DNA from: Betaproteobacteria bacterium
Lineage (GTDB): Bacteria > Pseudomonadota > Gammaproteobacteria > Burkholderiales > Rhodocyclaceae
Assembly: GCA_016705475.1 (NCBI GenBank)
Contig: JADIYD010000003.1
Span: 1-64,000 of the forward strand
Length of the DNA: 64,000 bases
Direction: 5' to 3'
The translations under genes and the position numbers were made by a program. Positions 42,740 to 51,079 of the stretch are shown here, one piece after another. Each line of letters begins with the position of its first letter. Positions within the stretch are counted from its first letter, which is position 1. The notes below the pieces were generated by a model that saw only the letters and a program-made list of their open reading frames with translations, was not told where the DNA came from and searched no databases.

Positions 42740-45321
42740 GCTTCTGCCGTTTCTTTGGCGGGTAGCCAGGTCATCAGTGTTTTGTACATCTGTTCCGGCA
42801 GGGCTGGTTTGGAGAGGAAGTCTCGCATTCCGGCATCAAGGCAGCCTTGCTTGTCGTCGGTAAAGGCATTCGCGGTGAGGGCAATAATCGGTGTCTGCCG
42901 GTTGCGCGCTTCAGCAAGAATCACCTTTGCAGCCTGAATGCCATTCATTACCGGCATCTGAACGTCCATCAGAATGACGGCATAGTCTTGCTGGCGGGTT
43001 TTCTCAATTGCGTCCTGTCCATTTTCGGCCACATCAACGACCAGTCCCACAGTCTCAAGCAGGTCGCGCGCGACTTCCTGGTTGACGATGTTGTCTTCGG
43101 CCAGCAGCACGCGTTTTCCTGCATGCTGCTCGAGAATCTGATTCGCATACTGTCCGATGCGCGTATCGTCCGCCTGGAAGGGCGCCAGAGCAGACTTTGG
43201 CAGATTGATCTCAAACCAGAATGTGCTGCCACGCCCAGGCGTGCTCTCAACGTCGATGCTGCCGCCCATCAGGCCAACAAGCCGCGCGCTGATGGCCAGG
43301 CCGAGACCGGTGCCACCGTATTTCCGGCTCATTGAGCTGTCCGATTGCTCGAACGGGGAAAACAGACGCGATTTTTCGGTGGTGACAAAGCCGATGCCCG
43401 TATCAATGACTTCAAAGCGCAGCAGTGCCTCATGTTGATCGGACTCACGCACGATCACGCGGATGACTATGCTGCCGGTATCCGTGAATTTGACAGCGTT
43501 GGCGAAAAGATTGATCAGGACTTGTTCGATGCGCAAAGGATCGCCGTTGAAGCTTTGGTTGAGCAGACTCGGCGCAAGCTCTGTTCGCACATCGATTCCC
43601 TTTGCCTGCGCCTTGCTGCCGACAACGCTGATGACTTTTTCCAGCATCGGCTGCAGCGTGAAGTCGGAAGACTCAAGTACAAGCCGGTCCGCCTCGATCC
43701 GCGAAATGTCGAGGATGTCATTGATAACCGAGAGAAGATGGTCGGCGGCCACCTTGGCCTTGTCGAGCTGATCCTTGCCTTTCTCGTCCACCATTCGAGC
43801 GTGGGCTAGCCTGATCATGCCGGTGACGCCATGCAGCGGCGTGCGCAGTTCATGGCTCATGTTGGCGAGGAAGGTGCTCTTGGCGCGGCTCGCTGCCTCG
43901 GCCGCATCCTTGGCCGAACGCAGTTCCGCCGTGCGCGCCTTGACCAGGCGCTCGAGATGGTCGCGGTGGGCCATCAGTTCAAGTTCGGCCTGCTTGCGCA
44001 GCGTGATGTCGCGCGTTACCGCCAAATGGGCAACTTCGCCAGCAACGTCGATGGGGACTGCATGGGACTCCATGATGCGGCGCTTGCCATTGAGCCCGAC
44101 GATGGCGTACTCGAGCATGGCCTTCTCGCCATTGAGGACCCGGCGATGCAGTTCGACAAAAGCATCGCGATCTTCTGGCGCGATAAGATCGAATACGGAT
44201 TGCCCGGCAACCTGATCAAGAGACGCGGCCTCGATCATCTCCAGGCCGGCCGGGTTCATCTGCAACAACCGCCCTTCGGCATCCAGCAGCTTCACGCATT
44301 CCGGCTCGTTGGCGATGATTTCCCGGAGTTTTTCTTCGCTGCGCGCCAAACGGGCCCTGTCTTCTTCAGATCGCTGCAACAACCTGAACACATAACTGCC
44401 CAGCAGCACGGAAAGCATGAGGAAACCTGCTGTCATCGCCAGTGTCTTGTACGTTTCTTCCCGCCAGCCTGCGAGGTAGTGATCACTTGAAACACCGACG
44501 ATGGCGATCATGGGCACACTGTTCAGTCGCTGGAATGAAAGCGTGCGGTCAAATCCATCCGGTGAATTCGAGAGGTGGTAGGTTGCAGAACTGACGCCCG
44601 ATTCAGCCAATGCGCGAAAATCCGGCGAGACGTTGATGTTGCCAACCTCGCCGACCGGGCGGTCGGGAATTTCCGGGAAACGGGCGACGAGGCCCAGGTC
44701 CTCGTCGCGAAGAATCAGGGTGCTGTCCGGCGGCAGTTGATATTGCTTCAAAAGCCCGGCGAAATAGCTCACAGCTACCGGGGCAGAAACAACACCGGCA
44801 AAACGACCATCCGGATAATTGAAGCGCCGGGAAAAATTGACGATGTATTGTTTTGCGATTCGTCCCAGCCGGGGCTTGCGAAAACGCATCGCATCGTCAG
44901 CGTTCGTCTGATGGTAGATGAAGTAGTCGCGATCAGCCCAGGAGACGGCATCGTTCTTGTCAACACCAGTGCCAAGAATAACTATCCCTGAAGCATCGGC
45001 GATGCGTATGCCTTCAAGCTCGGCCAGTCGCCCCTGATTGCGTGCAATCAGGCCGTTGATGGACTTTTCATTAATCCTGCCCGTACGCAGCTGCTGCTCG
45101 AGTTCAACCACAACAGCGTGGAGGGCCAGGTTGATACCGCGAATGGTGCCGGAGAGCGACTGGTCAACCGAGTTGACGGTGTTTTTTGTCAGTGTTCTGG
45201 CTTGCTCTTCGTAGTGCGACTTGCTTCGCTCAAGCGAATAAAACGCCAGCAAGAACACCAGTAGATTGGCTCCGACCAAGGCCATGACCAGGAGTTTTCT
45301 TGCGCGCTGCGTCGGGGTCAT
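42736..45321 (-). CDS. Hybrid sensor histidine kinase (double Cache, PAS, HisKA, REC)
   Basis: Membrane hybrid kinase of 861 residues. TM1 (14-30), Cache-type periplasmic sensor (35-285) with GTGVDKNDAVSWADRDYF, TM2 (about 290-312), PAS (about 330-450), HisKA with SHELRTPLHGV, HATPase with DTGIGFVTT and GGTGLGLAIS, and a receiver with DVQMPVMNG. It is closely related in its catalytic half to the kinases at 29.4 and 35.2 kb. It is followed by a coupled small gene. Confidence 0.92.
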   Translation of the reverse strand: MTPTQRARKLLVMALVGANLLVFLLAFYSLERSKSHYEEQARTLTKNTVNSVDQSLSGTIRGINLALHAVVVELEQQLRTGRINEKSINGLIARNQGRLAELEGIRIADASGIVILGTGVDKNDAVSWADRDYFIYHQTNADDAMRFRKPRLGRIAKQYIVNFSRRFNYPDGRFAGVVSAPVAVSYFAGLLKQYQLPPDSTLILRDEDLGLVARFPEIPDRPVGEVGNINVSPDFRALAESGVSSATYHLSNSPDGFDRTLSFQRLNSVPMIAIVGVSSDHYLAGWREETYKTLAMTAGFLMLSVLLGSYVFRLLQRSEEDRARLARSEEKLREIIANEPECVKLLDAEGRLLQMNPAGLEMIEAASLDQVAGQSVFDLIAPEDRDAFVELHRRVLNGEKAMLEYAIVGLNGKRRIMESHAVPIDVAGEVAHLAVTRDITLRKQAELELMAHRDHLERLVKARTAELRSAKDAAEAASRAKSTFLANMSHELRTPLHGVTGMIRLAHARMVDEKGKDQLDKAKVAADHLLSVINDILDISRIEADRLVLESSDFTLQPMLEKVISVVGSKAQAKGIDVRTELAPSLLNQSFNGDPLRIEQVLINLFANAVKFTDTGSIVIRVIVRESDQHEALLRFEVIDTGIGFVTTEKSRLFSPFEQSDSSMSRKYGGTGLGLAISARLVGLMGGSIDVESTPGRGSTFWFEINLPKSALAPFQADDTRIGQYANQILEQHAGKRVLLAEDNIVNQEVARDLLETVGLVVDVAENGQDAIEKTRQQDYAVILMDVQMPVMNGIQAAKVILAEARNRQTPIIALTANAFTDDKQGCLDAGMRDFLSKPALPEQMYKTLMTWLPAKETAEA

Positions 45322-45709
45322 TATTGTGTATGTGTTTGATTGATTGCCGAAATGCAGAGCGAAAAACCCCGCTGGTTAGCCGTGCATTGTCTCAGAATTA
45401 GGCTATAAGTAATAGCTCATATTGTTCTTCAATCGAATATTCGTTGGCTTTCGCGGGGTTTGCTCAAGGAGCCGCGCTCGCCCGATTTGCACGGACAATA
45501 AGGAAAGTCGCGTGACGTCGCGACAGAAGCCCGAATCATGCGACGCGTGGGGGCAGGATTATTTGCCTAGCGCCGGGCCAGGCGATGACTCTCTCGCTAG
45601 CCGGAGCCGCCAAAGCATGGCTACCCCGGCATTTTCATTTTTGGCCTGTTTTTCCGGTTGACCGTGGCATTCACAGGGTGGGGCAAGCCAGGCCAGCACC
45701 CGCCGCAGC
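45322..45709. other. Intergenic region between kinase and thioesterase genes
   Basis: 388 bases. A dispersed-repeat copy lies at 45631-45669, about 40 bases past the thioesterase stop. An 80-codon open frame at 45422-45661 runs into that copy and has no homology I recognise, so it is not called. No terminator hairpin is obvious. Confidence 0.4.
45631..45669 (+). repeat. Dispersed repeat copy, 3' of the thioesterase gene
   Basis: ATTTTCATTTTTGGCCTG, TTTTTCCGGTTGACCGTGG. Confidence 0.85.
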
Positions 45710-46174
45710 TTACTTCGCGACGAAGGTATCCGGCATCTGCAGCGCCACCACCTCGCCGCGCGCGGTGGCCACGCCTTCGGCGTAGACCGTCGCCTCGACC
45801 ACCACCTTGCGCCCCTTGATCTCCTTGACCTTGCCGCGAATCTCCAGTTTCGGGCCGAGTGGCGTCGGCTTCAGGTAACTGACTTGCAGCGAGCCGGTCA
45901 CGAAGCGAAACGGCGGCAAGCTGTCCATGTCGCGATTCTCGGCGCGATACATCGCGGCGGCCGCTGTGCCCGTGCAGTGGCAGTCGATCAGCGAAGCCAG
46001 CAGGCCGCCATAAACGAAGCCGGGAATCGCCGTGTGCTCGGGGCGCGGCTGAAAATGCGTGACCGTCTCGTCACCATCCCAGAAAGTCTTGATCTGGTGC
46101 CCCTGCGCGTTTTCGCGGCCGCAGCCGTAGCAGTGGGCCAGCGTCTCCGGGTAATAGTCTTGGAAGGCCTGCAT
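45710..46174 (-). CDS. PaaI-type hotdog-fold thioesterase
   Basis: A 154-residue hotdog protein (GYGGLLASLIDCHCTGTAAAAMY, LQVSYLKPTPLGPKLEIRGKVKEIKGRKVVVEATVYAEGVATARGE) that probably hydrolyses acyl-CoA. It has a Cys-rich N-terminal segment (HCYGCGRENAQG) seen in a subgroup of these proteins. It is flanked on both sides by dispersed-repeat copies (45631 and 46271). Confidence 0.85.
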   Translation of the reverse strand: MQAFQDYYPETLAHCYGCGRENAQGHQIKTFWDGDETVTHFQPRPEHTAIPGFVYGGLLASLIDCHCTGTAAAAMYRAENRDMDSLPPFRFVTGSLQVSYLKPTPLGPKLEIRGKVKEIKGRKVVVEATVYAEGVATARGEVVALQMPDTFVAK

Positions 46175-46270
46175 GCTGTCTCCTTGTTTTTAAAGCGCCA
46201 TCCTAGGCGATGGCGAGTGCAGGCGCCATTGCCCGAACAGTCGCCCAGCATGCAAATCCGGCCAGAGCGG

Positions 46271-46308
46271 ATTTCAATTTTGGCCAAAATTTCGCGTTGA
46301 CCGTGGCA
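46271..46308 (+). repeat. Dispersed repeat copy, 5' of the thioesterase gene
   Basis: ATTTCAATTTTGGCCAAAAT, TTCGCGTTGACCGTGGCA. Here CAATTTTGGCCAAAATT is a near-perfect palindrome. Confidence 0.85.
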
Positions 46309-46433
46309 GGCGGGGAGCGACAGGGGGCTGACACCCATTTGTTCGCTCTACGCAGGATATGCTCAGCCCCGAGGAACTCCACAGCGTATAGACTGCCTGA
46401 AGCCCATCTTTTTACGGAATCAGGTCATCACCC

Positions 46434-46826
46434 ATGAAAACAGTTGTCAGAGCCTTCTTCAAAACGCTGCGTGTCATTCTCGGCCCCTTCATGCTGCTCG
46501 GCGAATTCGTCACGCGGCCGAAGGCCATGTCGCGGCCAGCCGCGAGTCAGGCCGAGGTAGAGCAGCAGTGCGCCAGCATCGTCCTCTATCAGTACAAAAC
46601 CTGCCCGTTTTGCATCAAGGTGCGCCAGGAAATGCGGCGTCTGGCCCTCAATGTACAAAAGCTTGATGCGCAACAACCGGGGGCAAACCGGGATGATCTG
46701 GTGCGCGGTGGCGGCAAGGCGAAAGTGCCTTGCCTGAAAATCACCGACCCGGCCGGCAAGACCCAGTGGCTGTACGAGTCCGGCGAGATCATCAAATATC
46801 TGCGCAGCCGTTTCGCCAGCACCTGA
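46434..46826 (+). CDS. Glutaredoxin-domain protein
   Basis: A 130-residue protein with an N-terminal hydrophobic segment (residues 6-25) that may anchor it in the membrane, followed by a glutaredoxin domain with KTCPFCIKVRQEM and KVPCLKI. The C-terminal WLYESGEIIKYLRSRF is the usual glutaredoxin ending. It would reduce disulfides with glutathione. Confidence 0.85.
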   Translation: MKTVVRAFFKTLRVILGPFMLLGEFVTRPKAMSRPAASQAEVEQQCASIVLYQYKTCPFCIKVRQEMRRLALNVQKLDAQQPGANRDDLVRGGGKAKVPCLKITDPAGKTQWLYESGEIIKYLRSRFAST

Positions 46827-46879
46827 CGTACCCGACCGTTATTGAACGGCCCGTCTGTCAGCTTGTTTGAACTGCAGCC

Positions 46880-46913
46880 TCGGCTTCTTTCAAGTCAGGC
46901 TGCTGTTTTTATT
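46880..46913 (+). terminator. Possible terminator of the glutaredoxin gene
   Basis: Stem GCAGCCT/AGGCTGC with a loop of about 16 bases, followed by TGTTTTTATT. It lies 50 bases after the stop. Confidence 0.5.
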
Positions 46914-46931
46914 CACGCAAAAACCGCCAAC

Positions 46932-47930
46932 TCATGCCACGCCGTGCGTCGCGTTGTAATTGGCCAGTGCCTTGGCCTGCTGCCCGGTCGGTTTCGCCGG
47001 GTCACCCAGGCCGAATTCGGCCTGCAAGGACGTCATGTTGGTATCGATGTAGCTGATCGCGCGCGTCAGATTGTCCAGACGGTTGGTAATGAAGTTGCCG
47101 GCCGAGTTCAACAGTTCAGCCGACTTGGCGAAATTGGCGGTGAATTCGTGCAGCGCGCCGATCGCCGCCGTCTTGTTGCCGGCCAGCGTCGCATCCAGCC
47201 GGGCGCTATCGACGGTCGCCAGCTTGGTCACCGGATCGATGCTCAGGCCGAGATCAGCCATGCCGCGCACGCCCTTCATCGCACCATTGAATGGATTGGC
47301 GATGCTCTGCTCCAGTTCGTACTGCGACACCTTGGCCGCCTGCGTGCCCGCCAGCATGCCGCCATCCTGCAACTCGCTGCCGAAACGCTGCATCCAGCCA
47401 TTGTAGGCATTGGCAAAAGCCTGCACGCGGCCGCGGATTTCATCGTTGCTGGTCGACACCGCCGTGCTGCCCAGCTTCACCGCCTCCTGCTGCAGCGTCG
47501 ACACGTAGGATTTCATGTCGCTCATTTCGGACGCCTCGGCCTTGAAATTGACGGCAAAGCGGTTGATGTCCGTCATCATCCTGTAGGCCGGCTCCGGGTC
47601 AAACAGCGCCATGTTGCGCCCCGCAGCCGACACGCCATTCGTGCCACCCACGCCAGCGGCGCTGCTCAGCAGGGCGTCGAGAGAGGACGTGCCAGCCGTT
47701 TTGCCGGCACCGAGAATGTCGGCAAAATTCGCCGCGCCCGACGCCTTGCCCGAACCCGGCGCCGACGAGACCAGCAAGCCGACCGTCTGCGATTCGACAT
47801 TGGCGATCTGCAACTTCAGCGATGACAAGAAATCCGTCGCCTCAGCCGAACCCGCCGCCGGCGTCGTCGCCTTGCCGCCCAGGAGTTTCGAAAAATCGAA
47901 ACCGTTACCGTTAAGACCATTGACCGACAT
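46932..47930 (-). CDS. Orphan FliD-like protein
   Basis: A protein of 332 residues with no signal peptide. Its middle and C-terminal region resembles the C-terminal part of the flagellar cap protein FliD: VQAFANAYNGWMQRFGSEL, LADLGLSIDPVTKLATVDSARLDATLAGNK, and a helical end LDNLTRAISYIDTNMTSL. The start at 47930 is set by TGGAGGCGAT; an upstream extension has no ribosome site. No flagellar gene lies near, and it is shorter than typical FliD, so it may be a regulator or adhesin-like secreted paralogue. Confidence 0.75.
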   Translation of the reverse strand: MSVNGLNGNGFDFSKLLGGKATTPAAGSAEATDFLSSLKLQIANVESQTVGLLVSSAPGSGKASGAANFADILGAGKTAGTSSLDALLSSAAGVGGTNGVSAAGRNMALFDPEPAYRMMTDINRFAVNFKAEASEMSDMKSYVSTLQQEAVKLGSTAVSTSNDEIRGRVQAFANAYNGWMQRFGSELQDGGMLAGTQAAKVSQYELEQSIANPFNGAMKGVRGMADLGLSIDPVTKLATVDSARLDATLAGNKTAAIGALHEFTANFAKSAELLNSAGNFITNRLDNLTRAISYIDTNMTSLQAEFGLGDPAKPTGQQAKALANYNATHGVA

Positions 47931-48372
47931 ATCGCCTCCAACCGTTGTCGAGGGCCAAGAACCCTCGTCCTGCTTCACGCCCAACTACCAGCAAAAACCA
48001 CACCCGTCTGCCGCAGAGCCTTGGTTCATAGCGGCGAAAACCGGACCACCCGGCCGGGACCGCCTGCCGCACAAGGAACCACGAGGCAACACGACGCACC
48101 GGGCACAATTACCCCGACCCCTCGTAGACCTGAACGCCGGCGGCTCGTTCGCGGCAATGATGGTGCTTTTTGCCGAGCGACCGGCAAGAGCGGTTCTCCG
48201 AAGCCAACTAGCCCAAACGTTCGGCGGGCAATATGGATGAGGGCAGAGCCTGATTTTTACGCGCAAAAAAGCCGGGACAGGCCCGGCCGATTTTGTTTTT
48301 GGCTGTTTTTTACGCTTCGCGTAGTAAACCCGGTTGACCGTGGGAGCCAGAAAAACTAATTCACTCTGACCC
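47931..48372. other. Intergenic region at the island edge
   Basis: 442 bases with no convincing gene. It holds a terminator for the minus-strand island gene (48271-48287) and an interrupted dispersed-repeat copy (48290-48342). GC content falls sharply to the right of it. Confidence 0.4.
48265..48287 (-). terminator. Rho-independent terminator at the island edge
   Basis: Stem GCCGGG/CCCGGC (48271-48276, 48282-48287), then TTTTTT on the minus strand. Confidence 0.65.
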
Positions 48373-48376
48373 CTAT
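48290..48376 (-). repeat. Composite direct repeat, copy 1
   Basis: TTTTGTTTTTGGCTGTTTTT, then a 20-base insert with a hairpin (TACGCTTCGCGTA), then CGGTTGACCGTGGGAGCC, AGAAAAACTAATTCACT and CTGACCCCT. The same string, without the insert and with few changes, recurs at 49437-49503. Both copies end at the 3' end of an AT-rich minus-strand gene. Confidence 0.75.
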
Positions 48377-49277
48377 TGTTTCTTTGTTGAAGCAGCCAAT
48401 GCTTCGATCTTCTTTTTTGCGTCGGTAATTTTCTTCTTACGTGCAGTTTCTTCCAGATTGGCGTCAAGAATAATCTCAATGCCAAGTTTTACAATCGGAA
48501 AAGCTTCAAGGCATTCTTGCTCTGATAGTTCATGTATTCCCTTGCTCAATATGCCATACATTGACTTGTTCTCTACAAGAAACTCCGGCAATCTATGAGC
48601 AAGCATCCCAATCCTATCTGACATTCTACTTTGCTGATACACAGCGTCGTCCAATTGATCTATCAGGCAAGCGGTCTTATGAGCCTCATCAATTAGACTT
48701 TCAAAAATCCGACGTAGATAAACGAATGATCCAACACCTACACCATGTGCAGCCAGACCAATTGCTTTAGTAAGCTCACGAAAATATTTCTTCTCAAGCA
48801 CACCTGAATACTTCTGAACATCGTACATCGACAGATCAGCTAGAGAAGGAAACTGACCGATTTTCTGGATCGTCCTGCCAACCACTTGGAACAAGAAGTA
48901 AAGAACATGCTCGTTATTTCTTGAACATTGAAACGTTACATGAAATTTTTTCTTGCCTATCCACCCATCTCGTTTGTAGTTAATGTCAAATGATTCTCTA
49001 TTGAACACACTATGACTGCCACACTCAGGACAATAGGCATCGAGGTGGCCATCAAAATATCTAACTTCCCAGCCTTCTTCGTCAAATCCTTCCGGATATT
49101 CAACTGGTTGGTATAGTGGATAGTTGATGTAAAACTCTTCGGGCGATGGTAGCTTGCTTTTTATCTCAGCATAAGCTGCCTTAGCTATAGCTTCTTTAGC
49201 AGCGCAGCTTCATTGGCGGCGCAAGCGGCAGCTGCCAATACATTAAGCTGCGCAAGCGGATTCGTTTTAACGTTCAT
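48373..49277 (-). CDS. Unknown AT-rich island protein with a zinc ribbon, with a frameshift near 49203
   Basis: I do not recognise a family. The obvious open frame (to GTG 49008) is only the 3' part: the same frame continues upstream without a start and includes a zinc-ribbon-like CPEC (DAYCPECGSH). Shifting frame by one base near 49203 joins it to MNVKTNPLAQLNVLAAAA starting at ATG 49277, giving about 301 residues. The rest has many charged residues and a Lys-rich C-terminal helix. Codon use is much more AT-rich than the flanking genes, which suggests transfer. Confidence 0.55.
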
Positions 49278-49522
49278 TGACAGCTTTCAATTTAAAAATT
49301 TTTCTGATTCTGCCACAATCTTACAGAAATGTCATTTGACTCTAACCTTCACTCGGTCAATGATTATAAATATATTATTTTTAAGGGGTCAGAGACATTT
49401 GGCCATAGCAAATTGTCTCTGACAATTATTGTTCCGGTTTTGTTTTTGGCTGTTTTTTCGGTTGACCGTGGGAGTCAGAAAAACTAATTCACTTTGACCC
49501 CTTTGGCTCTAGTTCTGCCGGC
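49278..49522. other. Intergenic region inside the AT-rich island
   Basis: About 245 bases. It holds an inverted repeat GGTCAGAGACA (49387-49397) and TGTCTCTGAC (49414-49423), with TTTGGCCATAGCAAAT between, and then the second composite repeat copy. No gene is seen. Confidence 0.4.
49437..49503 (-). repeat. Composite direct repeat, copy 2
   Basis: GTTTTTGGCTGTTTTTTCGG, TTGACCGTGGGAGTC, AGAAAAACTAATTCACT and TTGACCCCT. It matches the copy at 48290 apart from the missing 20-base insert and a few substitutions. Confidence 0.75.
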
Positions 49523-50242
49523 TTAATAGGAATTATAACCAAGTCCAACTTCTTCCAATACGGATATAAACTCCTGGTCATTTCTTAAATACGCTACTGA
49601 GTGATAATTCATGAACTGTACGCTAATAATAATTAGCCTAAGCTGGGCAAAATCCGTGAAGTTGATCAGTGCTAAAAAATGAGCCTTCCTATCTTGAGCA
49701 CTAAAACCTTCGATATCGCTCAGCTTCTCGGAGGTCATCTTCGCCATTATATAGAAAGCTCGCACGACGCCAAAAATTTGATCCGTTGTGTCTATGTATT
49801 CTAAAAACATTCGAACCGCCTCATCATTTTTGGAGTGATTTCGAATTATTTCTATTCTATCTTCTATTTCTAAAACCGCATCAACACCAATTTTTTTGAT
49901 AGGCTGTCCATTCACAATAAATTCAACTCTAAAAGAGTTAAATAACTCTTTTTGTGAATTAATCATATTAAAGAATAGCGTTTCAAATGATCGCACTTTG
50001 TCGTTTTTTTTGTTTTCTTTTAACTCATCATTCAGATTCTTATTTGCTTCGTTTTGCAAGGTTAAAGATTTTATTAGAAACCGAATATTGAGCTCCTCAG
50101 CCTAGTCAGATCGAATGCCCCCATTATTCTTCTTTGAGTAGCTCGAAATTAATAGCATGAGAATTAAATAGAATTTAACAATATATGATGTAAGAACCAT
50201 GAAAATTGCAGCTAATGCCGCAACAATATATTTGTTAATCAC
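49523..50242 (-). CDS. Membrane-anchored abortive-infection-like protein, split by an amber codon
   Basis: Two open segments are in the same frame: a 46-residue hydrophobic N-terminus from GTG 50242 (VINKYIVAALAAIFMVLTSYIVKFYLILMLL, one or two TM helices), then a TAG at 50102-50104, then a 178-residue domain (TTG-start possible at 50059). The soluble part (FETLFFNMINSQKELFNSF ... FALINFTDFAQLRLIII-like stretch) resembles putative phage abortive infection (putAbiC) proteins, which also start with TM helices. A single stop codon change would restore about 238 residues. Either a recent inactivation, a sequencing error, or two separate genes. AT-rich codon use. Confidence 0.5.
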
Positions 50243-51041
50243 TGTAGAATCCTTTGACTATATATTTAACAGATGTGTACCAAAACTCTAAGAAACTTCC
50301 ATTTTTGTCGATGCCATTGTTGTAATCTAGGTTTTCTGAAAACATTTTTTTTGCTTTTATGTTTACGGCTCTGTATTCGATACCAAACCCAAAGGCTACG
50401 GTTTCTTCATCCCCCTTTATAAGCAAGCGCCCATTTCCGGTGTTGATATTCAATCTTGTGACGCTAATGGTTATATCTATTTTTTCATTTGACTCGCTGG
50501 CATTAAGGACTTTCGCTGTCGTACGGTCAAATCTAGCAAGAATGGTTTGATCGTATCTGTTTTTTCTAAATCTTAACTGTAGGTCTTGATTGAACTTTGT
50601 TGATACTTCATGAATGTTTTGCAAAGCGGAAACTCGCAACTGCTTCACCAGATCTTCGCAGGTTTCGCCAAGTCGATTGACTATTTTTTGAGCTTTTTCG
50701 GACAACAAGCCTGGTTCTTTGTATAACGACTCGCTGATGAAGTATGAGATCAATTCTGCAAATACGGATCGGCCAATTATTCTAAATTTCTTTTGCAGCT
50801 CTTCATCATGAATATCTAGGCTAAATATTTGTCCATATGATCCTTTAAAGCTTTGTTTCAGGGTTGTTCTTACTTTTCCTTTATGAGTTTGCCGCTGGGG
50901 AGTTCTTTCAGTAAGTACTGCTTCAGCTATGCAACGCGTTGCATCCGAGACGCCTTGTAACGAGTCGAGAGCAGACTTCATGTCCACAGAGTATTCTGGA
51001 GTATCTATAACCACGTCCAAGTCAATTGACATAATTTTCAT
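50235..51041 (-). CDS. Unknown AT-rich island protein
   Basis: A 268-residue soluble protein with no domain I recognise. The N-terminal half (SVDMKSALDSLQGVSDATRCIAEAVLTERTP) looks helical, and the C-terminal half looks beta-rich (FDRTTAKVLNASESNEKIDITISVTRLNINTGNGRLLIKGDEETVAFGF). It is 38 bases after the helicase gene and overlaps the start of the abortive-infection-like gene by eight bases, so the three can form an operon. Start ATG 51041 follows a weak ribosome site. Confidence 0.6.
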   Translation of the reverse strand: MKIMSIDLDVVIDTPEYSVDMKSALDSLQGVSDATRCIAEAVLTERTPQRQTHKGKVRTTLKQSFKGSYGQIFSLDIHDEELQKKFRIIGRSVFAELISYFISESLYKEPGLLSEKAQKIVNRLGETCEDLVKQLRVSALQNIHEVSTKFNQDLQLRFRKNRYDQTILARFDRTTAKVLNASESNEKIDITISVTRLNINTGNGRLLIKGDEETVAFGFGIEYRAVNIKAKKMFSENLDYNNGIDKNGSFLEFWYTSVKYIVKGFYSD

Positions 51042-51079
51042 TCATACAGTAATAATGCAGATTAGAAAAATATAAACTT

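Noticed and set aside
45422..45661. 79-codon plus-strand open frame before the thioesterase gene
   Set aside because: No ribosome site or homology, and it runs into a dispersed repeat.
47985..48485. Minus-strand open frame of 166 codons at the island edge
   Set aside because: It overlaps a terminator and the 3' end of a better supported gene in another frame; composition is not coding-like.
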